Source: JAHDCJ01 sp039028895
Lineage (GTDB): Bacteria; Bacteroidota; Bacteroidia; Chitinophagales; Saprospiraceae
Reading direction: 5' to 3'
Assembly: GCA_039028895.1 (NCBI GenBank)
Contig: JBCCHF010000072.1
Span: 1 to 21,173, forward strand
DNA: 21,173 bases
The notes under the pieces were generated by a model. That model did no database searches and was not told the DNA's origin. It saw only the letters and a program-made list of their open reading frames with translations. The stretch's first letter is position 1. Each line of letters opens with the position of its first letter. Below, piece by piece: positions 7,979 through 15,201 of the stretch. The position numbers and the translations under genes are program-made.

Positions 7979-8389
7979 ATGTCCAGATTTTTAGAAAATG
8001 CTTTAGGTTTTGGGTCTGCCCTTGATATCGACGACTTTGATAAGGCAGCCACTTTTTTACATCATAATTGTGCTTATGATATTGGTTCTGGAATCTTAAT
8101 CGGTCCCAAAGCCATATGTGGTTCGTACGAAAGCAATATGAAAAGCGGAAGAGCGGAACTGGATGAATTAATCTGGGGAAAATGTGAAGCCAAAACTATT
8201 GACGAAAATAAGATCGAGTTGTATTTCACAGACTATCTCGTTCATAAGGGAATTAAACATACGCATCAATGCAAGCAGATTCTGACCTTTGAAGAAGAGG
8301 GAAAGATCATAGCCATCAAGCACATCAATCTTCCCGGTGAACCGGAAAAATTATTAGCCTTTTACAGTTCAGTCGGACTCAGAGATTAA
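7979..8389 (+). CDS. NTF2-like / SnoaL-like small protein
   Basis: The protein has about 136 residues and no signal peptide. It follows the plan of the NTF2-like (SnoaL, cone-fold) superfamily: an N-terminal helix with LDIDDFDKAATFLHHNCAYDI, a short IGPKAICGSYESNMKSG helix, then a curved sheet containing FTDYLVHKGIKHTHQCKQILTF and IIAIKHINLPG. Such proteins are small enzymes or ligand-binding proteins; no substrate can be named. The frame opens at a TTG (7955), but the ATG at 7979 starts just before the first helix, and I prefer it. A second ATG about 34 bp upstream opens a different frame that ends after about 26 codons. The gene lies 85 bp behind the secreted-protein gene and ends facing the ceramidase-like gene. 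Confidence 0.7.
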   Translation: MSRFLENALGFGSALDIDDFDKAATFLHHNCAYDIGSGILIGPKAICGSYESNMKSGRAELDELIWGKCEAKTIDENKIELYFTDYLVHKGIKHTHQCKQILTFEEEGKIIAIKHINLPGEPEKLLAFYSSVGLRD

Positions 8390-8441
8390 TGATGAAATGC
8401 TTAGGTCTTTAGTTTGAAACATCCATTCCGGTAAGGAAAAT

Positions 8442-9200
8442 CTACTCCAAACTTTTTTCCCAGCCCCACACGACTTCAGAGGCATGATATAAGGCAAAGG
8501 CACCAAATAGATGTTTGATAGAATGGCCACTCATGATGAAAATTGTGTTAAAGACTTCATCATCGAATTCTTCAAATAACTTAGCCAGAATGTAATACAC
8601 CACAAGCCAAATGATATTTTTCAGGTATGGTACTTTTTTGGGCCATAGCCAAAGAATAAGCGGACCAGCAACTAGCGGAAAAAACTGAACCATGGCATAT
8701 ATCCGCAAGTCGCCAGCGCCAATAGATTCTGTATAATTCCAATACCAGATACTAAAAAGGCCCAGTGGAACAGAGATCAAAAAAGCCCATTTTCCGGCAT
8801 CTTTACTGATGAAGTCATAGATGATCAGCGCAAATAATGGCATAAACATTAAAGTCATCGGGAGACGGTCCCAAACCAATGTAGCGTTGGTCGGTTTCCA
8901 ATGATAATAGCCTGATCCAAAGGAAACGATAAAAATGCCAAAGAATAGGACAACCGGTATCAGTCTGGCGGTAATATCAGGTCGTTGAGACCAATTTTTT
9001 ACAGAGCGCCACATGCCGTATGCCCCAATGAAGAAAAACGGAACGTTAGTAATGACGTTGAGGAAATTGGGAATCCCCCACATACCACGCTGGTCTGCAA
9101 AGTTATGATAATCAAGCCACTGCGGAATTGGCCCATAGGCAATAAGGGCAATGATCGCGCCCAGCGTTAAGGCAATAAGGAGAAGCCATCTTTTATCCAT
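8442..9200 (-). CDS. Alkaline-ceramidase-like membrane protein (CREST superfamily)
   Basis: The 252-residue protein has about seven hydrophobic segments. The metal site of the CREST superfamily (alkaline ceramidases, PAQR receptors, Per1) is complete: Ser96 and His100 in GSGYYH, Asp111 in VWDRLPMT, and the His-x3-His pair 226/230 in SGHSIKHL. The N-terminal YHNFADQRG and GIPNFLNVITNVPF segments are typical of the ceramidase branch. It is probably a zinc-dependent intramembrane amidase acting on ceramide-like lipids; this fits Bacteroidota, many of which make sphingolipids, but the substrate is not proven. The start is an ATG followed by MDKRWLLLIA, which opens the first helix. The gene stands alone, with 65 bp between it and the RHH gene behind it on the same strand. 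Confidence 0.85.
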   Translation of the reverse strand: MDKRWLLLIALTLGAIIALIAYGPIPQWLDYHNFADQRGMWGIPNFLNVITNVPFFFIGAYGMWRSVKNWSQRPDITARLIPVVLFFGIFIVSFGSGYYHWKPTNATLVWDRLPMTLMFMPLFALIIYDFISKDAGKWAFLISVPLGLFSIWYWNYTESIGAGDLRIYAMVQFFPLVAGPLILWLWPKKVPYLKNIIWLVVYYILAKLFEEFDDEVFNTIFIMSGHSIKHLFGAFALYHASEVVWGWEKSLE

Positions 9201-9266
9201 ATCAGGCTATTTAGCAGCTAAATATACAATAAGCTTTTGAACTAAAGACTAAACTCCTAACAAGTA

Positions 9267-9470
9267 CTAATTCTCCTTATCGCCTGGATTTTTGCCTTCT
9301 TCCTTTTCCTTTTTTTGAATTGACGGCCGAAGCCGGCGAGCATCGCGGAGGCTTTTGGTGATCATCCATTCCAATTGCCCGTTCACGCTGCGAAACTCGT
9401 CGGCTGCCCACTTTTCAACTGCCTTCATTGTGCTTTCCTCTATTCGGAGCACAAATTTCTTCTTGGCCAT
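9267..9470 (-). CDS. Arc-type ribbon-helix-helix DNA-binding protein
   Basis: The protein has 67 residues. Residues about 4-45 form a ribbon-helix-helix domain: a beta strand (KKFVLRIEES), helix A (TMKAVEKWAADEF), a turn (RSVNGQ) and helix B (LEWMITKSLRDARR). The WAADEFRSVNGQ segment is characteristic of an Arc-like family. The last 20 residues are a charged, probably disordered tail. RHH proteins bind DNA as dimers through the paired strands, often to tandem 6-8-bp half-sites. The start lies 2 bp behind the SPFH gene, so both are in one operon, and it may autoregulate that operon through the inverted repeat described before the SPFH gene. No toxin gene lies next to it. Confidence 0.85.
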   Translation of the reverse strand: MAKKKFVLRIEESTMKAVEKWAADEFRSVNGQLEWMITKSLRDARRLRPSIQKKEKEEGKNPGDKEN

Positions 9471-9472
9471 AG

Positions 9473-10324
9473 CTACATATTTAGCGTGCCCGTATTCAGC
9501 ACTGGTGTCGCATCTTTATCAGAACATAACACTACCATCAGGTTACTCACCATTGTGGCTTTTTGCGCTTCATCAAGTTCAACTATTTCTTGTTTTGACA
9601 ATTCATCAAGTGCCTGGTTAACCATACTCACGGCACCTTCAACAATCTTGAATCTTGCAGCTACGATCGCTTCAGCCTGTTGTCTTTTTAGCATTGCATT
9701 CGCGATTTCTGAAGCGTATGCCAGGTAACCTATGCGGGCTTCCATAACTTCAATGCCTGCTATAGCCAATCTTTCTGCCAATTCATCTTCTAAGGCTTCG
9801 TTGATCTCTGTCATCCCAGAGCGCAGCGTCACCTCTGCCTGCTCATCATCAAAGTTGTCATAGGAGTATGATCCTGCCAATTTTCTAACAGCAGCATCTG
9901 ACTGAATGCGAACAAAGCTTTCATAATCATCAACTTCAAATGCAGCTTTAAAGGTCTCTTTCACACGCCATACAAGGATGACACTAATCATAATTGGATT
10001 ACCCAATTTGTCATTCACCTTTACCCGCTCACTATCAAAATTACGCGCACGTAATGAGATTGTTTTTCGGGAGTAAAAAGGATTAGTCCAGAAAAAACCA
10101 TTCTTTTTGACGGTGCCCTTGTATTCGCCAAATAACGTCAATACCCTGGATCCATTCGGATTGATAAAAAACATCCCTCTTGCAATAAAAGGGAACAAGG
10201 CTACACAAATAAGTGTAGGAAGTGGATTTTCATAGATAATCCCTACAATAATTCCAGCAATGAGGCCCAAAAGGACAAGTAGCATGATGTAACCTGAAAT
10301 AGGGGAAACAGTTTTTTCTTCCAT
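9473..10324 (-). CDS. SPFH / band-7 domain membrane protein
   Basis: The 283-residue protein has two N-terminal hydrophobic segments (about 11-31 and 34-52), followed by a stomatin/prohibitin-like SPFH domain from about residue 55 to 210: INPNGSRVLTLFGEYKGT, FKAAFEVDDYESFVRIQSDA and IEVMEARIGYLAYASEIANA are recognisable. The helical tail contains KRQQAEAIVAAR, typical of the oligomerising coiled part. Family members form large membrane-bound rings and scaffold membrane microdomains or guard proteases. No NfeD partner gene is present, which separates it from the flotillin/NfeD operons. It is co-transcribed with the RHH gene 2 bp downstream, an arrangement I recall from other bacteria. The ATG at 10324 lies 14 bp from a symmetric repeat that overlaps the candidate promoter. 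Confidence 0.9.
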   Translation of the reverse strand: MEEKTVSPISGYIMLLVLLGLIAGIIVGIIYENPLPTLICVALFPFIARGMFFINPNGSRVLTLFGEYKGTVKKNGFFWTNPFYSRKTISLRARNFDSERVKVNDKLGNPIMISVILVWRVKETFKAAFEVDDYESFVRIQSDAAVRKLAGSYSYDNFDDEQAEVTLRSGMTEINEALEDELAERLAIAGIEVMEARIGYLAYASEIANAMLKRQQAEAIVAARFKIVEGAVSMVNQALDELSKQEIVELDEAQKATMVSNLMVVLCSDKDATPVLNTGTLNM

Positions 10325-10337
10325 GTTAATTTTATTT

Positions 10338-10367
10338 TGATATTAAAATGATATCATAAAAATATCA
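10338..10367. promoter_or_regulatory. Symmetric nested inverted repeat, candidate RHH operator
   Basis: A perfect 10-bp palindrome ATGATATCAT (10348-10357) is flanked at equal distances by TGATAT (10338-10343) and ATATCA (10362-10367). Outer and inner elements share the same centre (10352.5), giving four TGATAT half-sites in symmetric order, with the first bases of successive outer and inner sites 11 bases apart. The element covers the candidate -7 box and expected start of the SPFH-RHH transcript. Tandem short half-sites are how Arc/MetJ-type proteins bind. The link to the RHH protein is inference. Confidence 0.4.
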
Positions 10368-10388
10368 GAAATTCAGTTATCAAACAAA
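10357..10388 (-). promoter_or_regulatory. Candidate Bacteroidota promoter of the SPFH-RHH operon
   Basis: On the minus strand a TTTG (-33 element, 10388-10385) is followed after 20 bases by TATTTTTA (10364-10357), which matches the Bacteroidota -7 consensus TAnnTTTG in 7 of 8 positions. Transcription would start near 10350, about 25 bases before the ATG of the SPFH gene. Confidence 0.35.
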
Positions 10389-10417
10389 GGATATCGACAA
10401 AAGGAAAGATTTTTCGG

Positions 10418-11080
10418 TTATAGGAGCGTACTTACATCGATGACCTCGTTAGAAGTCGTGACAAATACTTGGTCCTCCAAAGCAGGCTCTATAATGGCAG
10501 TCCCGGTAAAATTTCCGAAGGCTGGAAGCAGTCCCTGGTGTGTTCCAAACCAGAAGCAGGGCAACTTAAACCGTTGACGCCCCTGGTCCCTTAACCGTAC
10601 CGCAGGATGGATATGGCCTGCCATATGGTATTTGCCCGAAATTTGTTCATCTGAGGGTTCGTGACTGAAAACAAAAGGTCCATGTACAAGGTGGGGATCG
10701 TATACATCAATGTCAAAGCGGGAAAACTCCTTTTCCGGAAGGATGTCATGGTTACCGATCACAAGATCCATATCGATCACTGAATGTCCTGCCCTCCATT
10801 CACCAAACTGCTCCCATGCTTCATTATGAAAACTATGGAAGAGATCACCCAGGAAAATAATTCGGAGTGGAGAAAAACCAGTTATGAGGTCAGTCATCCG
10901 TTGCAAATTGTCGCTTCCCGCTGACAAAGGAACGGGAATACCAGCTTTTCGAAAATGCATTGCTTTTCCAAGGTGAACATCAGCGAGAACCAAGATCGAT
11001 TCTTCTTTCCAGAATATCGCTTTGTCTGAAGATAAGATCAACGTTTGACCTCTGAGTTTTGTTTGAATGGTTTTGCCCAC
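10418..11080 (-). CDS. pdeM: Ligase-associated DNA damage response endonuclease PdeM (metallophosphoesterase)
   Basis: This 220-residue protein is a calcineurin-like phosphoesterase with the complete two-metal site: Asp34 and His36 in LADVHLG, Asp79 in LGDLFHS, Asn109-His110 in IGNHD, His139 in FSHEP, and the GHIHP motif at 154-158. It belongs to the manganese-dependent nuclease family that is encoded with an ATP-dependent ligase, an Lhr-core helicase and an MBL exonuclease in many proteobacteria and Bacteroidota. It is the last gene of that cluster here, 59 bp behind the helicase. It has no signal peptide, so it acts in the cytoplasm, presumably on DNA ends or single-stranded DNA. The length and all motifs are normal. 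Confidence 0.92.
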   Translation of the reverse strand: MGKTIQTKLRGQTLILSSDKAIFWKEESILVLADVHLGKAMHFRKAGIPVPLSAGSDNLQRMTDLITGFSPLRIIFLGDLFHSFHNEAWEQFGEWRAGHSVIDMDLVIGNHDILPEKEFSRFDIDVYDPHLVHGPFVFSHEPSDEQISGKYHMAGHIHPAVRLRDQGRQRFKLPCFWFGTHQGLLPAFGNFTGTAIIEPALEDQVFVTTSNEVIDVSTLL

Positions 11081-11139
11081 TTTGTTCGCAATTGTTTACA
11101 CCTATGTTGAATGGTCTACTCGCTAAGCTCGTATTTGAT

Positions 11140-13521
11140 TTATGATTTGATGACTTCCAGTTTCATTCTTCTGATCCGATCTTCGAGTTTTTCGCTGGTC
11201 AGTCTTTCTCTTAATCTGTCTACCATTATCGGGAAAGCAAATGGGGTTGCACTTCCAGGGTAGCTTAAGCGTATTTTTTGTTCGTTGATCCTTTTGAGTG
11301 CCAGCCTTAGCCTCCCCTCTTCCAATTGGAGGTTCATGGCTTCATCGTAAGCCTGGAGTAGCAACAGGTTATCCGGCTCAAAATCTGAAAATACACCGAA
11401 AAATAATTGAGAGGAGGATTGAAGATGCCGATCCTTTTTCTCCCTTCCGGGAAAACCCTTGAAAACGAGGCCCGAAATGCTGGCAATATCCCTGAATCTA
11501 CGCCTGGCCATTTCAACAGCATTGACAGACGCCCGGATATCTTCAGACAGATTTTCAAGCGAAAGCAAATTGGCCTCAAGTGCTTTTTCGATGGGAATCT
11601 CATTTGGCGATAACAGTTCCAATCCATAATCATTCATTGCGATAGAAAAGCTAATCGGCACAAGTTTAGAGATTCTATATGCCAAAATAGCCCCCAGGCC
11701 TTCATGCACAAACCTGCCTTCAAACGGATAAAATAAAAGATGATGGCCCTCTTTGCTTTTAAAGTATTCAATAAGAAATTCGCCTCTTGATGGAAGAATA
11801 CTGCGTTGTTCTTGTAATTCAAACAATGGCAGTAATTTCTTGAGCTCCGGGTCTTCAAGATCACCATTGACCACCTGGTCGAACTTAGCCCTTAAAACAG
11901 CCGTTAATTCAGAAGATAAAGGCATCCTTCCGCCCTGCCATGAAGGCACTTTCCCTGTTTTGCTTTTCGACTTCCGCACCTGGACCGTCATTTCTCTAAC
12001 GCGCACCAGTTCCAGGCTTCGACCTGCAAACCAGAAAATATCGCCGGGCTTTAATTGGGTAATAAACCACTCTTCCACATTGCCAATTCTTCTTCCACTA
12101 ACATATTTTATCTGCATCATTTGATCACTGACAATCGTGCCCATCGATAATCGATGCCTTAATGCAACGCCCTTATCAGTAACGCGGTACATGCCACCGA
12201 TCACATCAACTTTACGAAATTCGTCGTATGCAGCCAGTGAATCACCCCCGGTCCAGATAAAATTGAGACACCATTCAAATTCTGCTTCTGAGATGGAGTT
12301 GTAGCAAAAAGTGCTTTTCACCTCCTTGAATACCTGGTCAGGATAGAAACCTTCGGATACTGCCAAGGTCACAAGGTATTGAACCAACACATCAAAGGAT
12401 CTGACAAAAGGAATCCTTTGCTCAATTTCCTGCTTTTCAATGGCCTCGCGAAGAGCCGCAGCCTCAGCCAGTTCGAGGGAGTGGGTAGGTACAAAGTAAA
12501 TCTTGCTAAGTGCACCAGGCTGGTGGCCAGACCGCCCTGCACGCTGAATAAAGCGCGCTACACCCTTAGGACTGCCAATCTGCACTATAGTGCCAACTGG
12601 TCTGAAATCAACGCCCAGGTCAAGACTTGAGGTACATACCACGGCTTTTAGTTTGCCTTCATGTAACGCTTCTTCCACCCAGGTTCTTAATTCCCGACTG
12701 ATCGAACTGTGATGCATGGCCATTTGGCCAGCGAGGCCAGGGTCAGCCTCAAGTAACTTCTGGTACCAAATCTCGCATTGGGCGCGAGTATTACAAAAGA
12801 TCAAGGTACTTTCACTTTCTTTAAGGATCGGTACTACTTTTTCCAGCATTTTGATCCCCAGATGTCCGGCCCATGGCAGGGTTTCTATTTCGTCAGGTAA
12901 AACGCTTACGACCTCTATTTTCTTTTTAATACCTGATTTTATCAATTTTACCTTATCGGAATGTTGCCAATCTCCCATTAAGACTTGTACTGCTTCATCC
13001 ATATTTCCAATAGTGGCTGAAATCCCCCAAATCTTTAACCCGGGTAAAATAGATTTCAACCTAGACAGTCCCAATTCCACTTGTACACCACGTTTTGAGC
13101 CGAGCAATTCATGCCATTCATCCACTACCATCGTTCTCAGGTGCCTAAAAAACTTGGGATAATCTTTGGTGGCCAGCAGGAGATGCAAACTCTCAGGCGT
13201 GGTTATCAGCAGTTCTGGTGGATTCCTAATTTGCTTTGCCCGCCTAGAGGTAGATGTATCTCCTGATCGGACTTCCACCCTCCAATTCAATCCTAATCCT
13301 TCAATAGCGCGATTTGCGGAAGCTTCAATTTCTTTGGTTAATGCCCTGATGGGGGTGATCCAGATGATTCTTAAGCCTCTTTCAGGGGTTTTTCCTGTTA
13401 CTTTTTCTTCTCTAATCGCTTCAAGTAGAGCTGGAATAAACAGTGAATACGTCTTACCACTTCCGGTTGGGGCGTTAACGATTCCGCTTTTGCCATCGAG
13501 ACATGCTTGCCAGGCTTCCAA
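11140..13521 (-). CDS. Ligase-associated Lhr-core DEXH-box DNA helicase
   Basis: A superfamily 2 helicase of the Lhr-core type: Walker A APTGSGKT (17-24 of the TTG frame), motif Ia TPIRALTKE, DEWH (134-137), SAT (168-170) and QRAGRSGHQPG (motif VI), then the winged-helix and C-terminal Lhr-core domain. It uses ATP to move along single-stranded DNA and should hand DNA to the nucleases and ligase of the cluster. The first canonical start is a TTG at 13521, giving 793 residues. That start is almost certainly too late: the frame stays open upstream for 29 codons to the ligase stop codon and encodes WFKAKGWKPFPFQ, the N-terminal Q-motif segment expected directly before LEAWQACLDGKSG in this family. 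No ATG, GTG or TTG exists in that extension, so the true start must be unusual (for example ATC at 13590 or 13578, or ATA at 13572) or altered by mutation or error. Confidence 0.92.
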   Translation of the reverse strand: MEAWQACLDGKSGIVNAPTGSGKTYSLFIPALLEAIREEKVTGKTPERGLRIIWITPIRALTKEIEASANRAIEGLGLNWRVEVRSGDTSTSRRAKQIRNPPELLITTPESLHLLLATKDYPKFFRHLRTMVVDEWHELLGSKRGVQVELGLSRLKSILPGLKIWGISATIGNMDEAVQVLMGDWQHSDKVKLIKSGIKKKIEVVSVLPDEIETLPWAGHLGIKMLEKVVPILKESESTLIFCNTRAQCEIWYQKLLEADPGLAGQMAMHHSSISRELRTWVEEALHEGKLKAVVCTSSLDLGVDFRPVGTIVQIGSPKGVARFIQRAGRSGHQPGALSKIYFVPTHSLELAEAAALREAIEKQEIEQRIPFVRSFDVLVQYLVTLAVSEGFYPDQVFKEVKSTFCYNSISEAEFEWCLNFIWTGGDSLAAYDEFRKVDVIGGMYRVTDKGVALRHRLSMGTIVSDQMMQIKYVSGRRIGNVEEWFITQLKPGDIFWFAGRSLELVRVREMTVQVRKSKSKTGKVPSWQGGRMPLSSELTAVLRAKFDQVVNGDLEDPELKKLLPLFELQEQRSILPSRGEFLIEYFKSKEGHHLLFYPFEGRFVHEGLGAILAYRISKLVPISFSIAMNDYGLELLSPNEIPIEKALEANLLSLENLSEDIRASVNAVEMARRRFRDIASISGLVFKGFPGREKKDRHLQSSSQLFFGVFSDFEPDNLLLLQAYDEAMNLQLEEGRLRLALKRINEQKIRLSYPGSATPFAFPIMVDRLRERLTSEKLEDRIRRMKLEVIKS

Positions 13522-13608
13522 CTGAAAGGGGAATGGTTTCCAGCCTTTCGCTTTGAACCACTTTTTTGCTATGTTGATGTAATTATTGATGGTTGACGTT
13601 TGACAGTT
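13522..13608 (-). other. Coding extension of the helicase without a canonical start codon
   Basis: These 29 codons lie in frame between the TAA of the ligase gene (13611-13609) and the first possible TTG of the helicase. The translation contains INIAKKWFKAKGWKPFPFQ, which matches the expected Q-motif region of the helicase family. Only ATC (13590, 13578) and ATA (13572) could serve as non-standard starts. The stretch is normally coding by appearance, not an intergenic spacer. Confidence 0.7.
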
Positions 13609-15201
13609 TTATTGGCCGTAGAGGTTTAGTAAATTCAGCAGGTCATCAAGCGTATTCGCTTCACTTGCAGATTTGTCTTTCCTCCAACGTTTCATTCGGG
13701 GAAACCGAAGTGCTACACCTGATTTATGTCGCTTGGACCGATTTATTCCCTCGAAGGCCAGTTCGAAAACGAGTTCTGGCTTTACACTCCTCACCGGCCC
13801 GAATCGTTCGACGGTGTTTTGCTTAACAAATCGGGTAATCTCCTGAAATTCGGTGTCTTTGAGCCCGGAATACGCTTTGGCGAAAGATACCAGTTCATCA
13901 CCATTCCAAACAGCGAAAGTGTAGTCCGTATACAAATTAGCTCGTCGGCCATGACCCCGCATGGCATATATCATAACTGCATCGATGGTAAGTGGTTCAA
14001 CTTTCCACTTCCACCAATCTCCTTTTTTACGCCCGATCTTGTATGGTGAATCTTTTCTTTTGAGCATCAAACCTTCACAGTTATGTGCACGGGAGTCTTT
14101 TTGTTCTTTTTTTAGCACATCCCAATCCGAGAATTTGACAACAGGAGAAAGTAAAAGGGATTCATGGCGATAGCTATCAAGAAGTGATTCCAGTTTTTTC
14201 CTTCTTTCTGCCATGCTTTCGTGGCGAATATCCTGCCCTTCAAATTCGAGTAAATCATATGCTACTAAAACAACCGGAGCCGTTTCCAGCGTTTTTTTAG
14301 AAATATTCTTTCGACCGATCCTGGTTTGCAAGACATTGAATGAAAGCACTTTACCATCTTTAAATGGTAAAATCTCACCATCCAGAACAGTGCCTTCTGG
14401 CAAGGCATCGACCAGGGAATTGAATTCGGGAAACTTGTCAGTGATCAGCTCCTCCCCTCTTGACCAGACAAAAATCTCTTTCTTCCTTATGATAATTTGT
14501 CCCCTGATGCCGTCCCATTTTCTTTCGGCTTGCCATTCTTCAGGTTGACCAAGGTCAACTGGTTCATCTTCAAGTGCATAAGCTAAATAGAAAGGATAAG
14601 GTTTGGAAATATCGTCAAGCGGATTTTCGGAAAGTACCAACTCGTCAAAGGAAGTGGAAGACGGGTCCCAGTTGCCCATGAGCCGATGAGCCAGCAGGTT
14701 TTCTTCGATTCCTGTAAATTTTGAAAGTGCCCTTACCATTAATTTTTGAGAAATACCAATTCGCCAGCCACCTGTGATCAATTTATTGAATATAAACCTT
14801 GCCTCATGCCCCAGGCTATTCCACGCCTGTAGAATGGCCACCTTTTTTTCTTCTTCTTCTACATCTTTAAGCGCTTTGATGTATTCAATCCAATAGCTGA
14901 GGGGGTGGTTAGATTGTTTCAAGGGTTTTGGCAGCACGAGGGCTATCGTTTCAGCAAGGTCTCCAACAACATGGTAAGATTCTTCAAAGAGCCAGAGCGG
15001 GAGGTTTCCATATTCTGCTGCCCATGTTCTCAATAAAGTAGTCGTCACCGTTCGCCTAGGCCGTCGATGGGAAAGAATGGCGATTGTCCAGATTCGATCC
15101 GCGTCAGAGGCATTTTTAAAATACAATGCCAGGGCCTCAACTTTGGCATTGGTTTTTGTTGTTTGATCAATAGTATTAAACAACTTGACAAAATCCTTCA
15201 T
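13609..15201 (-). CDS. ATP-dependent DNA ligase of the ligase-associated repair cluster
   Basis: The 530-residue protein has the three-part plan of ATP-dependent DNA ligases. Residues 1-200 form the helical DNA-binding domain. The nucleotidyltransferase domain follows at about 205-405, with the adenylated lysine Lys228 in ERKWDGIR (motif I), LDGEILPF (motif III), EGLMLKRKDSPY (motif IV, 376-387) and WWKWK (motif V, 396-400). The OB-fold domain runs to about 515 (PELVFELAFEGI, then ALRFPRMKRWRKDK as motif VI). It seals nicks after processing by its partner nucleases; as it has no LigD polymerase or Ku, it is not the classical NHEJ ligase. The ATG overlaps the stop of the exonuclease gene by four bases (ATGA), so translation is coupled. 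The stop is directly followed in frame by the helicase coding region. Confidence 0.95.
   Translation of the reverse strand: MKDFVKLFNTIDQTTKTNAKVEALALYFKNASDADRIWTIAILSHRRPRRTVTTTLLRTWAAEYGNLPLWLFEESYHVVGDLAETIALVLPKPLKQSNHPLSYWIEYIKALKDVEEEEKKVAILQAWNSLGHEARFIFNKLITGGWRIGISQKLMVRALSKFTGIEENLLAHRLMGNWDPSSTSFDELVLSENPLDDISKPYPFYLAYALEDEPVDLGQPEEWQAERKWDGIRGQIIIRKKEIFVWSRGEELITDKFPEFNSLVDALPEGTVLDGEILPFKDGKVLSFNVLQTRIGRKNISKKTLETAPVVLVAYDLLEFEGQDIRHESMAERRKKLESLLDSYRHESLLLSPVVKFSDWDVLKKEQKDSRAHNCEGLMLKRKDSPYKIGRKKGDWWKWKVEPLTIDAVMIYAMRGHGRRANLYTDYTFAVWNGDELVSFAKAYSGLKDTEFQEITRFVKQNTVERFGPVRSVKPELVFELAFEGINRSKRHKSGVALRFPRMKRWRKDKSASEANTLDDLLNLLNLYGQ

Noticed and set aside
7945..8025. ATG-started frame (MKPIAQKPSITNVQ...) overlapping the start of the SnoaL-like gene in another frame, suggesting a frameshifted N-terminus
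   Set aside because: The SnoaL-like protein is complete from the ATG at 7979, and the extra segment ends at a stop after about 26 codons; a frameshift is not needed.
9210..9222. Perfect 6-1-6 inverted repeat TTTAGC-A-GCTAAA before the ceramidase-like gene
   Set aside because: Short and isolated, with no second copy and no clear promoter aligned to it. Could be an operator but is not supportable alone.
9267..10324. RHH protein as antitoxin of a toxin-antitoxin pair
   Set aside because: The partner is a 283-residue SPFH membrane protein, not a toxin, and no small toxin gene is adjacent.
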